Part shown: positions 16,041 to 25,300 of the stretch, one piece after another
Layout of the letters: every line of letters begins with the position of its first letter
How positions within the stretch are numbered: position 1 is the stretch's first letter
NCBI GenBank assembly: GCA_029259935.1
Contig: JAJDEH010000446.1
Coordinates: 1 to 29,769 of the forward strand
From: Planctomycetota bacterium
Lineage (GTDB): Bacteria; Planctomycetota; Planctomycetia; Pirellulales; Pirellulaceae
Length of the DNA stretch: 29,769 bases
Direction of reading: 5' to 3'
Notes under the pieces: model-generated
The model's input: the letters and a program-made list of their open reading frames with translations, nothing else
The model's database searches: none
What the model was told of the DNA's origin: nothing
Made by a program: the position numbers and the translations under genes

Positions 16041-17531
16041 TCATCCCAGTCTGATTTCGCAGCAAACGTCAATTGACTCAATGAAGTCGCGGTCATGACT
16101 CACCACTACTAAGGCTCCCGGCCAACTCTTTAATGCTTTTCGAAGCGCACTTAGTCCCACAAAATCCAAACCAACAGTCGGCTCATCAAGCACGAGCAAT
16201 TCGATCGCAGGGAAGCGGTGATACAGACAAATCAGTGCCGCCCGCATCCTTTCGCCTGGGCTGAGAATCTTTAAGGGCCGTTCCGCCAGAGCAAACGGAA
16301 ATCGGTGCCCCACCAAGATCTCCGCAACTTCTTCGAGCGTAGCATCACAGGCTGCTTGAAGGTTCCCTATCAGTCCCCGATCTGACTTCCAATTGGCCGC
16401 CCCTTGTTCAATCATCCCTATTCGCGAGAAGTCGCCAACGACACGTCCCTGTACAGCTTGTCGCCAGCCAGCCAGCATCGATAACAAGGTAGACTTGCCA
16501 GCCCCGTTTCGCCCTGAGACAACAATGCGTTCAGATCGCCGAACGCACATCGACAGGTTTGAGAAGATCTCGCGACCATCAATGACAGCAGTCACTCCTT
16601 CTACGTCGACGATTTCAGCTGGCGTATCATTCGGCTGTTTTGGCGCAATAAGCGTCAGGTCAAGCTGAACATCCAGAGCACGGCGAGTGGCCTCGGCCCA
16701 CGCACGAGAAGCCGACAATCGATTTCTCCAGAGCTTCTTTCGTTTGCCTTGCTTCACCTGAGCATAGGACCTCTTTTCATTGAGCTTCGCCCTTGATGGA
16801 CAACGACCAAGCTCTTTTAGCCTGCCACGATTCTTCTTTCTGTCGTGCCGGTTAATCACACGTTCATTCTTCTCCTCCTTTCTGATAAGTGTATTGAGGT
16901 CGCTTACATATTGGCGCTGCTTTCGGAGCCCCTCCCCCTCCAAGAAACTCTCGACCTCCTTGAACCCACCCGACAGATATCGACAACCAGACTCTGCAAT
17001 CACAAAGAAGTGCTGAAATTGACGGAGCAACATACGATGGTGCGAGACAAGAATGAGACCTTGCGACCATTTTGAAAGCCAATTTCCAAGCCAGTCGATT
17101 CCGTGCTCGTCCAAGTCACTCGTGGGTTCATCCAAGATCAACAGTTCAGGCTGTGCCTGCCTTGCAGCCAGAAGGTGCAGCTTACGCTGCTCCCCCGGGC
17201 TACACGTATCCTGTGACAACAGTTCCCAAGGCAATCCCGCATCTGCCAGGTCGTCTTTGCTCAACAACTTGCGTGCAAGGCGGATTGTGCGAGACGTGGC
17301 CTCAAGCTCTTGAGGCACGAGATATGGCACTGTGTGTAAAACAACCTCCGGACGGACGACTTCGCCGGACAATATTTTTAAGAGTGTTGTTTTTCCAACA
17401 CCATTCCGTCCGATCATTGCTACTTGTTCATGCGAAATTTCCACATTGAGGTCTAAAAACAGTTGCCGTCCACGAGGTGTAGAGACATCAAGATTCTCAA
17501 CCTTTACTAAAGTCGCTGGGAATGGTCTCAT
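16041..17531 (-). CDS. ABC-F family ATPase (ribosome protection/translation factor type)
   Basis: The 496-residue protein has two ABC ATPase domains and no membrane segment, the ABC-F plan. Domain 1: Walker A GRNGVGKT (41-48), signature SPGEQRK, Walker B LLILDEPTSDLD. Domain 2: Walker A GRNGAGKS, signature LSPGERMRA, Walker B LLVLDEPTVGLD and a VSHDRDF switch. The linker between them is long and very basic (KKNRGRLKELGR, KQGKRKKLWRNR), as expected for contact with rRNA. Length is close to that of antibiotic-resistance ABC-F proteins of the Msr/Lsa/Vga type. It overlaps the end of hflX by 4 nt (ATGA), so translation is coupled. Its role is likely to clear drugs or stalled peptides from the ribosome; the exact subfamily is not determined. 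Confidence 0.88.
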   Translation of the reverse strand: MRPFPATLVKVENLDVSTPRGRQLFLDLNVEISHEQVAMIGRNGVGKTTLLKILSGEVVRPEVVLHTVPYLVPQELEATSRTIRLARKLLSKDDLADAGLPWELLSQDTCSPGEQRKLHLLAARQAQPELLILDEPTSDLDEHGIDWLGNWLSKWSQGLILVSHHRMLLRQFQHFFVIAESGCRYLSGGFKEVESFLEGEGLRKQRQYVSDLNTLIRKEEKNERVINRHDRKKNRGRLKELGRCPSRAKLNEKRSYAQVKQGKRKKLWRNRLSASRAWAEATRRALDVQLDLTLIAPKQPNDTPAEIVDVEGVTAVIDGREIFSNLSMCVRRSERIVVSGRNGAGKSTLLSMLAGWRQAVQGRVVGDFSRIGMIEQGAANWKSDRGLIGNLQAACDATLEEVAEILVGHRFPFALAERPLKILSPGERMRAALICLYHRFPAIELLVLDEPTVGLDFVGLSALRKALKSWPGALVVVSHDRDFIESIDVCCEIRLG

Positions 17532-18898
17532 TGCTCTGCCCTCTGTCTCTCAATTTGGTCAATGACATATGGGGCTGCTTCCAAGCTGAAGAGCAGACCA
17601 TTCGGTTTGGTTTCCGTTTCCATGACGCGACAACTTCGATAGACGATCTCCATTGCTTTTGACGCATGGTAGGGGACATACACCTTGGTTCGTCTCAAGT
17701 CCGCACGGACACGGCCAATGAGAATCTCCTTCAATTCGCTAACAGCGTCTTTGTCCTGATTGCTAATGAATTGATAGTCATACCCAAAGGAGATCATGTC
17801 CATGACTTCATTGCTCGGAAACGTTTCGAGGCGATCCACTTTGCTGAACACGTAGTATCTTGGAATCTCTTCCGCTCCCAATGTCACCAGCATCTTGTGC
17901 GTAGTTTCCAGGTGCATCTCCCATTCCGGATCTGACACGTCAACAACCGGCACAATCAGTGTCGCCTCCCGCAATTCCGCAAGTGTTGTTTCAAAGCTGG
18001 CAAGCAAACGCTTTGGTAGGCGGCGGATGAACCCAACTGTGTCGCTGAGCAAAATGTCCCCTCCGTGACGTGTCAGGCAGCGAACCGTGGTATCAAGAGT
18101 TACAAAGGGCATGTCTTGAGCCAACAACTCCGTCGATGCCAAATTGTTCATCAACGTCGTCTTCCCTGCGTTGGTATAACCAACGAGCGCGATACGCTTA
18201 CACTGGCCGCGTCCCCTTCTCTGCGCCTCGCCGGCGACCTGGACGCGCTTGAGAGCCTTTTTCAATTCCGCGAGCCTCTTGTCTAATCTCCGTGCCAAAA
18301 GCTCCGAAGCGGTCTCCCCCGGCCCACGGCCGGCCATAATCCCGCCGGCTTGTTGATCCATCTCAAGCCCAAGACCACAGATCAGGGGCCTCAAATAGCT
18401 CAAATGCGCAATCTCGACCTGAATACGCGCCGTCTGCGTCTTGGCGTGACGCATGAAAACGTTCAGTATCACTCCTTCCCGGTCACAGACTGGCATGCCA
18501 GCAAGATCTTCCAAGTTCCGTATCTGTGACGGCTTTAACTCGGCATCGACAATGAGCATGTTCGCACCAAGGCGAACCGCCCTTTCAGCCGCTGCCTTTG
18601 CCTTGCCACTGCGCAAGACGGTCACTGGGTCTGACTGCCTCTGCCTGACAGTTTCCGAGCCAACCACGCGATCTCCTTGTGCTCCAACGAGACCGATGAT
18701 TTCTGCCAGCTGTGCGTCACGGCTGTAGTCCTCAGACCAGTCCCCAACGCATACAACATAACAGCCAGTCCGAGACGAACTGCTACCCTGGCGACGAGCG
18801 GCGCGGTTCTTAAAGTGCTCGACAAGATTCTCTAGGTCGCCGTCATCTACGAGCGGAACTTCTTCGTGTTCCTTGATGGGGTTTGATTCAAATTTCAT
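17528..18898 (-). CDS. hflX: HflX-type ribosome-associated GTPase
   Basis: The start at 18898 follows AGGAGAAG; an in-frame TTG at 18967 would run through the leader hairpins and is rejected. The 456-residue protein shows the HflX N-domain, the linker motif GRGPGETASELLARRLDKR (a variant of GPGETQLExDRR), and a G domain with G1 GYTNAGKTT (240-248), G3 DTVGF (286-290) and G4 SKVD in place of the usual NKxD. HflX splits stalled or drug-bound 70S ribosomes; some homologues (HflXr) give macrolide/lincosamide resistance. The overlap with an ABC-F gene and the leader with a 7-codon upstream ORF and masked ribosome site suggest an inducible ribosome-rescue operon. Flanking GC looks lower than in neighbouring genes, so transfer is possible. 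Confidence 0.9.
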   Translation of the reverse strand: MKFESNPIKEHEEVPLVDDGDLENLVEHFKNRAARRQGSSSSRTGCYVVCVGDWSEDYSRDAQLAEIIGLVGAQGDRVVGSETVRQRQSDPVTVLRSGKAKAAAERAVRLGANMLIVDAELKPSQIRNLEDLAGMPVCDREGVILNVFMRHAKTQTARIQVEIAHLSYLRPLICGLGLEMDQQAGGIMAGRGPGETASELLARRLDKRLAELKKALKRVQVAGEAQRRGRGQCKRIALVGYTNAGKTTLMNNLASTELLAQDMPFVTLDTTVRCLTRHGGDILLSDTVGFIRRLPKRLLASFETTLAELREATLIVPVVDVSDPEWEMHLETTHKMLVTLGAEEIPRYYVFSKVDRLETFPSNEVMDMISFGYDYQFISNQDKDAVSELKEILIGRVRADLRRTKVYVPYHASKAMEIVYRSCRVMETETKPNGLLFSLEAAPYVIDQIERQRAEQ

Positions 18899-19037
18899 GA
18901 TCACTTCTCCTAGCGTGTCTACATACCGGTCCCGTAGACGCATTTGTGTGCGCGAAAATGGGTTCAACCGACTCGACGTGAGTCGGCGTAGATGCTGGGG
19001 GACCTAGTTTTTCTAGGTGAATCGAGAAGTGATCATG
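18896..19037 (-). promoter_or_regulatory. Structured hflX leader: 14-bp inverted repeat masking ribosome site and start codon
   Basis: CATGATCACTTCTC (plus strand 18896-18909, covering most of the hflX ribosome site and its ATG) is the exact reverse complement of GAGAAGTGATCATG (19024-19037). In the minus-strand RNA these arms would pair and hide the signals. The 114-nt loop holds three more hairpins: ACCTAG-N5-CTAGGT (19002-19018), CCGACTC-N5-GAGTCGG (18968-18986) and GTCTAC-N11-GTAGAC (18917-18939). The 5' arm contains the start of a tiny ORF. This is the layout of a translational attenuator. An invertible segment flanked by the repeats is a less likely reading. Confidence 0.75.
19013..19036 (-). 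CDS. Putative 7-codon leader peptide MITSRFT
   Basis: The ATG (19036-19034) and following codons read M-I-T-S-R-F-T and then TAG. AGGGA lies about 8 nt upstream of the ATG as a possible ribosome site. The first five codons lie in the 5' arm of the inverted repeat that masks the hflX start, and the stop is within the first inner hairpin. A ribosome paused here would keep the 5' arm open and free the hflX start. Existence is inferred from position; the peptide is too short to test by composition. Confidence 0.45.
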   Translation of the reverse strand: MITSRFT

Positions 19038-19353
19038 TCAATTTTCCCTAATGGCAGGCTGCACGTTTCCTACAGAGTTTCGCTAATTGGCCGAAACCCA
19101 ACACAGCGCAAGACACCCTAGTACCAGATGAGTTCGGTGCGTGTGCCCACAATTTCCACCATCTCCACATCTAACTCGTATTTGTCTCCCCGTTTCTAAG
19201 GGCGTGGCCGATCCCCATTTTGCATTGCGGTTTCGATCCAGGGCAGCATGCTACGCAGTTTGGCTGTGTTCCCTTGCAAATCTCCGCCCCGGCGAGGGTG
19301 TCTCTAGTTGCGGCGTTGCCGTTAGCGGTGTGTCTCACCGCCAGCAGATAGCC

Positions 19354-19428
19354 CTCCGGCGGTCCGCCAGTGGTCCTTGAAATCGTGGATGCCGGAACAT
19401 CGTCGCTTCGCTCCTCGGTCCGGCCTGC
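19354..19428. repeat. REP-like palindromic repeat, copy 2
   Basis: This 75-bp block matches 14664-14738 with two mismatches and in the same orientation. It contains the hairpin with GCCGGA-type arms around CGTCGCTTCGCTCCTCGG. It lies in non-coding sequence, unlike copy 1, which is read by the extended membrane paralogue. Confidence 0.75.
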
Positions 19429-19527
19429 GTTGCTACTTCGAAAAGGCTCCAACACACTCTCGGTGGATTTTGTATAATGCTGGAATAGGAGGTGCCGGTG
19501 GGATGAGGCCCGTTGCCCGCCCACCTG

Positions 19528-19916
19528 CTATCGTGTTCGCCGGGCGCGACGCGAACTTGTTTGGGCAGTCGAGATCCAGTGTAAAGGCCTGCGGGCAGCA
19601 GACGCCGTTATCGATGATCCGTCTAGCAGTTGATGAATGGTTGCAAAGATTGCAATCGTTTTTTCATCGCCAAGCATCCAGGCAATCGGGCGGCCCTGTG
19701 TGTAACTTGTTGCAATATCGTCTTTTAGGGGAGTGTCATGAAGCGGCAACCAGGCAAATTGAGCAGCAACGCGTATGTTACAATCGCGCGACTGCCCCGC
19801 TTGGAAGGCACGTGGCTTCTTGGACAAACCGGTGTAGCTGAGTCAACTCATGGGTGAGAACATGGTAGTCTTGAATCAAGTTTCGCAGCCGATGGAGGAT
19901 CGCGTCTTTTTAACCG
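19528..19916 (-). pseudogene. Possible decayed gene with a frameshift
   Basis: On the minus strand, codons just below 19916 read DAILHRLRNLIQDYHVLTH, continue as ELTQLHRFVQEATCLPSG and reach a stop after about 43 codons with no ATG. An overlapping second frame then continues AAQFAWLPLHDTPLKDDIATSYTQGRPIAWMLGDEKTIAIFATIHQLLDG. Both stretches look protein-like, while the frames around them do not, which suggests one gene broken by a frameshift. I recognise no family. Weak call. Confidence 0.25.
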
Positions 19917-20019
19917 ACGCTATTTGGTCGTCGCTTCGCAACCTTGGAAAAGCATGCGGCGCTTTCGCGCTGAACGCTCACTGATCGCAACTTGGATTTT
20001 GCCCCACACGAACAGAAAA

Positions 20020-22158
20020 ATGAACAATCCTTCTCGCCAATTCGCCTTGCCGTTACTTGCTGCTTGGGCTCAGCTCACGAAGTTTCCTCGCGCGCCACTC
20101 GCCGGGTTGACCGTGTGTTTGCTGGTCGCCCTGCCCACCGGTGTAGCCAACTCCCAGGAAGCGAAGCCCTCGTTCCTGGACTTTATCAAGTCGCAAGCGG
20201 CCGCGTTGCATGCTGACGATCAGCCGCCGGCGTCACTCGACAATTGGCGGAAACAGCGAGTCGAAATCCGCAAGCAATTGTTAGCGGCCTGGGGTGGGTT
20301 TCCAAAAACGCCGGCTCCGCTGAATCCGCAAAAGCTGGGCACCATTCAGCGTGACGGCTATCGCGTCGAAAAAATCATCTTTCAGACCATGCCCGATGTG
20401 TGGATGACGGCCAACGCCTATGTGCCCGATCGAAAGGGGAAAAAGGGAACGTCGCCTGCCGTGCTATGCGTTCATGGCCATTGGCGCGGAGCGAAACAGG
20501 ATCCCCATGTGCAAGCTCGTTGTATTGGCTTGGCCAAGCTGGGCTTCTTTGTGTTGGCCGTGGATGCTTTTGGAGCGGGTGAGCGCGGCTTGGGAAAAGC
20601 GCTTGGAGAATATCACGGTGAGATGGTGGGTGCCACGCTGTTTCCGATCGGTCGCCCGCTGAGCGGTCTGCAGGTTTATGAGAATCAGCGCGCCGTCGAT
20701 TATCTGCTCACACGATCCGAAGTGGACGGCGCGCGCTTGGGCATTACCGGTGCCAGCGGCGGCGGCAACCAGACCATGTACGCCGGCGCTTGGGACGAAC
20801 GGTTCCAAGCAGTCGTTCCCGTCTGTTCGGTGGGCAACTACCAAGCGTACCTGGGCGCGGCTTGCTGCATGTGCGAGGTCGTTCCTGGGGCACTTCAATT
20901 CACGGAAGAATGGGGCGTGCTTGCTCTCACCGCGCCGCGGGCCTTGATGGTGATTAGCGCCACGCGCGACGCTTTTCAGTTTTCGGTCGGCGAGGCAAAG
21001 AAGTCGCTCGCCGTGGTCGAACCCGTTTTTCAACTCTACGAAAAACCGGGTAACGTCAAGCACGCCATTTTCGAATCGCCGCACGACTATAACCGGCCGA
21101 TGCGGGAGGCGATGTATGGCTGGATGACGTTGCATCTCAAAGGCCAGGGCGATGGCTCTCCGATTTCCGAACCGGAAATGAAAACGGAGGAACCTGAATC
21201 GCTGCGTTGTTTTCCTGGCGAAACTCGACCCGACGACTGGCTAACGATTCCAAAGTTCGCGGCCCGCGAAGGACACAAGTTATCGGAAGCGATGCAGGTG
21301 CCGGAGGATTTAGCGTCCTGGCGAAAGACGGCCGACCGGATTAAACGGCGGCTCGACAACAAAGTTCTTGCCGGCACGAAACCAACGACGGCGGCGAAAC
21401 CCACGGGCAGAGGAACCTCCCCGGCTCAGACCATCAAGTTCGAATCGGAAGCGGGCATCCGCCTGAGCGCGACGCAGGTCCTTGGCAAGGGGCCACAAAA
21501 ACAGGGCGCGGTGATCGTCCTCAGCTTGGACGGCGCGGCGAATCCCGTCGACAACGATTTGTCGATGGCCATTCACGAATCGGGAAGAAAGGTCATTTCG
21601 CTTAGCCTGCGAGCGACCGGTGATCAGGCCTATTCTCGGGACAAGATCGGACGCGCGCCCGATCACAACACCGCCGAATGGTCGCTGTGGCTGGGCCGGC
21701 CTCTGTTGGGGCAATGGGTATTGGACCTGCGGGCGACATTAAATGCTTTGGAGTCTAACGGTGATCTCTCCAAGGACCTGACCGTCGTTGGCGTTGGTCC
21801 GGCGGGGATGGTCGCCTTGTGCGCCGCCGCGTTGGATTCGCGCATCCAGCAGGTGGTTACCGTCGGTTCGCTGGCCAGCTTCCACAGTGACGTCCCCTTT
21901 GAGAACCAGCGGCTGGGCATCTTGGCACCGGGCATTGTCCGCGACGTGGGCGACGTTCCGCATCTCGCGGCGCTCGTGGCACCGCGAAGACTGATCATCG
22001 CTGGCGGTGTGAACGGCCGGGGAGCATCGTTGGACGAGGCCGCGCTCAAACCGCGATTTGAATTTACCCACGACGTCTATTCTTTAGAGCAAGCAGCCAG
22101 CCAGTTCGTGCTAGTTCCGTCCGGCGAACCTGCGGCAGTGATTCGCGCCCTGAGGTAG
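20020..22158 (+). CDS. Exported two-domain alpha/beta hydrolase (acetyl-xylan-esterase-like)
   Basis: The 712-residue product from the ATG at 20020 has an N-terminal hydrophobic export segment (about 25-45, ending VANSQEA). An alternative ATG at 19954 has GGAAAAG upstream. The first hydrolase domain (about 50-400) has VLCVHGHWRG, a nucleophile elbow GASGGGN (Ser247), SATRDAF (Asp317) and ESPHDYNRP (His355), as in acetyl xylan esterase/CE7-like enzymes. The second domain (about 465-712) repeats the fold, but the elbow reads GVGPAG with no serine, so it is probably inactive. Such proteins are common in planctomycetes that degrade polysaccharides; the substrate is not known. It is monocistronic and converges on the kinase gene. 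Confidence 0.8.
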   Translation: MNNPSRQFALPLLAAWAQLTKFPRAPLAGLTVCLLVALPTGVANSQEAKPSFLDFIKSQAAALHADDQPPASLDNWRKQRVEIRKQLLAAWGGFPKTPAPLNPQKLGTIQRDGYRVEKIIFQTMPDVWMTANAYVPDRKGKKGTSPAVLCVHGHWRGAKQDPHVQARCIGLAKLGFFVLAVDAFGAGERGLGKALGEYHGEMVGATLFPIGRPLSGLQVYENQRAVDYLLTRSEVDGARLGITGASGGGNQTMYAGAWDERFQAVVPVCSVGNYQAYLGAACCMCEVVPGALQFTEEWGVLALTAPRALMVISATRDAFQFSVGEAKKSLAVVEPVFQLYEKPGNVKHAIFESPHDYNRPMREAMYGWMTLHLKGQGDGSPISEPEMKTEEPESLRCFPGETRPDDWLTIPKFAAREGHKLSEAMQVPEDLASWRKTADRIKRRLDNKVLAGTKPTTAAKPTGRGTSPAQTIKFESEAGIRLSATQVLGKGPQKQGAVIVLSLDGAANPVDNDLSMAIHESGRKVISLSLRATGDQAYSRDKIGRAPDHNTAEWSLWLGRPLLGQWVLDLRATLNALESNGDLSKDLTVVGVGPAGMVALCAAALDSRIQQVVTVGSLASFHSDVPFENQRLGILAPGIVRDVGDVPHLAALVAPRRLIIAGGVNGRGASLDEAALKPRFEFTHDVYSLEQAASQFVLVPSGEPAAVIRALR

Positions 22159-22171
22159 GCGAACGTTCGCC
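22158..22171. repeat. 14-bp perfect palindrome at the end of the esterase gene
   Basis: GGCGAACGTTCGCC is a perfect palindrome that begins at the last base of the esterase stop codon. It could form part of the 3' end structure together with the hairpin at 22277-22297. Confidence 0.5.
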
Positions 22172-22276
22172 AGGTTCGATAAGAATGTGGGCATGGGAGA
22201 GAAAAGGGTGAGGGTGGATGTAGGTCGAACGGTGAAGTCGGAAGTTCAAATCGGACTCGCGCGCGACCCCCTCTAG

Positions 22277-22297
22277 CTCCCCCTTGGCAAGGGGGAG
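22277..22297. terminator. Bidirectional hairpin between convergent esterase and kinase genes
   Basis: CTCCCCCTTG and CAAGGGGGAG are perfect 10-nt arms around one base. It lies 25 bp beyond the end of the kinase gene and 119 bp after the esterase stop. Strong and symmetrical, it probably ends both convergent transcripts. There is no T-run, so it may instead be one of the widespread CCCCCTTGGCAAGGGGG intergenic repeats. Confidence 0.55.
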
Positions 22298-22321
22298 AAC
22301 AGCATGCGGATGGAGCAACGA

Positions 22322-25300
22322 CTAGAGGCGCGGTTCCGGTGGACCGCGTCGCCCGTCGGGCGGGCTGCCTCTTGGTGGACCGCCGCCGCGCCCGTTACCC
22401 GGTCCGCGAATTCGATGGCGTTCCTTGCCCGCCTTGTTTTTGGCGGCCTCGGCGGTCTCATCATCGCCAAGCTGGGCGGCAACCTCGGACAGCAGTCCGT
22501 AAGCCTCGCCAATCGGACGCTCCAAGAACCACAACTCGGGATGTTCCTCTTTCAGCCGCTCTAAATCCGACGTCGAGCTTTCCACCACTCGGCGCGCCTC
22601 CTCCAACTTGCCGCTCCGATGCAACAAACTCGCGTGAGCGTTGCGGACCATGCCCAGTTCAATTTGGTAACTCAGCACGTCAGGGTGCCGAGTGGCCAGT
22701 GATTCCAGCAAACGGACGCTGCGCGAATAGCTGAGTTCGGCGGAGTCAAGCAGAACTCCTTTCAGCTGCGGATCTTCTTGCCGAATCATTCGCCGTAGCA
22801 AGGCTCCGTGCTTGTGATGGATCGTGGCCAACGAAGAAACATAATCAGGAACGTTGGGGTGGTCGACGACAAGTTGCTCGGCCATGCCGCGTGCTCGCCG
22901 CAAACGCTGTTCGGCATCGTCCAGCTCTTCGACCGAAACGAAAAAATCTCGCACATCGAACATCGCCAGAGTTTCCGCCAGGTCGTGTCGGTATTCGGCC
23001 GCGTGGGGAAAGTCTTCGCACAACTGCTCTAAGATCGACGTTGCCTTTTCCACGTCTTGCGACAAGAATCCAGGCTGGCGATGACGGTAGCAAACGGCCA
23101 GCAGGTGTTGGTAATGAGCAGCGGTGGGCTTCTCATCACGCAGCTTCACTAGCAGTTCGATGGCTTTATCGAGGTACTCGTGACCGAGCGGTCCACCACC
23201 GGGCGGACCTTCTCGACGTGGACCGTCTCGGCGCGGACCTTCTCGGTGTTGTCCGTCACGGTGTTGTCCATCTGGGCGCGGTCCTTCGCGAGGTCGTCCT
23301 TCTGGGCGCGGTCCGTGATTGGGGTGTCCAGGGCGGTCGGGTCCGGGCGGACCACCGAATCCTGGCGGAGGGCCAGGACCACCGGGACGGCGTAATCCAG
23401 GGCCGGGGCCGTGATGCGGCGGTCCGCCGGGCAACGGCATGGCTCTGCGGCCCAGGTAGTAATAGGTTCTCGCAAGTTCATACTGAGCCTCTTCCGAATC
23501 GCCGCGCGGCTCCAGTGTCTTCATGGCCGTCAGGTTTTCGTCGCGTGCTTCGTCCCACTTCCCGCTTTCGCGATAAACACTGGCCAAGCCGTTGTGGACG
23601 CGGGCGATTTCGACCTCGTATGTCATGCCGCCCGCGGCGTCCTGGGCCAGACCTTGATACTTGGCAATCGCCCGTTCATAGGCATTCTTGGCCTCGTCCA
23701 ACTGGCCCAGCCTGAGGTGAATATCGCCGACGCGCCGGTTAGCGCGAGCCGCTTCGCTCCGCAATTTCATATTGCTGCTGTCTTGTTCCGCGAATCGGTC
23801 ATAGACACGCAAGATGCTTTCCAAAATGGCTGCCGCTTCTTTTGAGAGTACCGGCTGTTTGGGGACATCGACATCTTCCTCTTCGCCGTCTTCGCCGGGA
23901 ATCGTAAAGGACGATGATGGTGCAAAGCGATCCGTTCCGGCAAACCGCTCGTAGAGATTGTCCAACGCGTCGAGCGAGATTTCGAGCGTCGCTTCCGCCT
24001 TCTCGCGCTGCTCCGACTCGTTAGCCAACGCGCTTTTGGTTTGCAGATATCCGACGGTCGCGACCACGGCGACCATTAGCAGCAGCGTGGCGGCCACGGC
24101 GGCCCAGCAGGCGACCGCCGGGTTACGCCGACACCAGCGGACGATCCGTTCGGGGATCGTCGTCTGCCGCGCGCGAATCGGCCGGTCTTCCACGAACCGC
24201 TCCAGATCATCGGCCAACTCGGCCGCCGTTGCGTAGCGGTGTGCCGGATCACGTGCGATCGCTTTTAAGACAATCGTCTCCAGATCACGGGGCAGCGCCG
24301 GGTTCATTTGTCGCGGGCGAACTGGTTCGCTCTGCATGATCTGCTGGACCAGTTCGCCGCGGCTCTCACCTGAAACCGCCGGCGACAGCGTGAGCAATTC
24401 GTATAACGTAAGTCCCAAGCTGTAGATGTCGGTCTTGTTGTCGCCTTGGCCTTGAAACTGTTCGGGAGCCATGTACTTCAGCGTGCCGACGATATCGCCG
24501 GTGTGCGTGAGGTCTTGGCTATCGTTGTGCTTGGCTAGCCCGAAGTCGGTGATCCAGACGACGCCGTGGCGATCCAGTAATAGGTTGGATGGTTTGATAT
24601 CACGGTGCAGCACGCCCTGGGTATGAGCATAATACAGCGACTCGGCCAACTGCATGCCAACGCGGGCGATGCTCTTCCAGTACCGATCACCGAGCGGGCC
24701 GAGTCGCTGGTCGTCTTCCAGCGTGTGTGCGGCGGGTGCCTCTTCGGCTGGCGGCACTGGCGGTTCGTCAACGGTCGTCGAATGGGCGTCGATGGTCTCG
24801 TCGTTGGGTTCACGGTTCGGGCTGACATCCGCCAACGCGCCGGACCGCGACATGTTGCCGGACCGTGAGGTGCCGCCGCCCGACTCCCGAAGCTGCGCGA
24901 ATCTTCCTTCACGTAACATGCGGGCGGCCGTGACCGCCGAATGCGAACTGTGCCTTGAATCACTGGGCCGCGGATCGCCATGGTCGGACAACGAGAAGGA
25001 GCGGCGCAGCTCGGCCAGAATCACATCCAACCCCGCGCCGTCGATCAGTTGCATGACGTAATAGTGCAGGCCATCTTGGTGCCCCACCCCGAAGACGGGA
25101 ACAATATTGCTGTGGTGCAAACTTGCCGCCGATTGGGCTTCTCGTTGAAAACGCGCAAGCTGCCGTGGCGACGAAAGCGCATTGGAATTGAGTACCTTGA
25201 CGGCGACTCGGCGGCCCAGCGATTCTTGCTCGGCTTCGTAGACGACGCCCATTCCGCCGCGGCCCACCTCCCGCAGAATCCGATAGTCGCCGATCCGCTC

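Larger units (their letters stand above)
19038..20019. other. Gene-poor region between hflX leader and esterase gene
   Basis: Nearly 1 kb without a convincing intact gene. It holds the second REP-like copy (19354-19428) and a possible decayed minus-strand gene (19528-19916). The promoter of the hflX operon should lie at its left end and that of the esterase at its right end; no clear consensus pair was found. Reading frames here lack family motifs and good starts. Confidence 0.5.

Noticed and set aside
18899..18967. N-terminal extension of HflX from a TTG at 18967
   Set aside because: It would translate through two leader hairpins, has no ribosome site, and HflX homology begins later. The ATG at 18898 has AGGAGAAG.
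19002..19041. TTGACA (minus strand, 19041-19036) as the -35 box of the hflX promoter
   Set aside because: The sequence 17 bp on is ACCTAG, not a -10 box, and starting there would delete the leader ORF and the 5' arm.
19377..19841. Plus-strand 154-codon frame after the REP element
   Set aside because: It begins inside the REP copy, has no ribosome site and reads like random translation.
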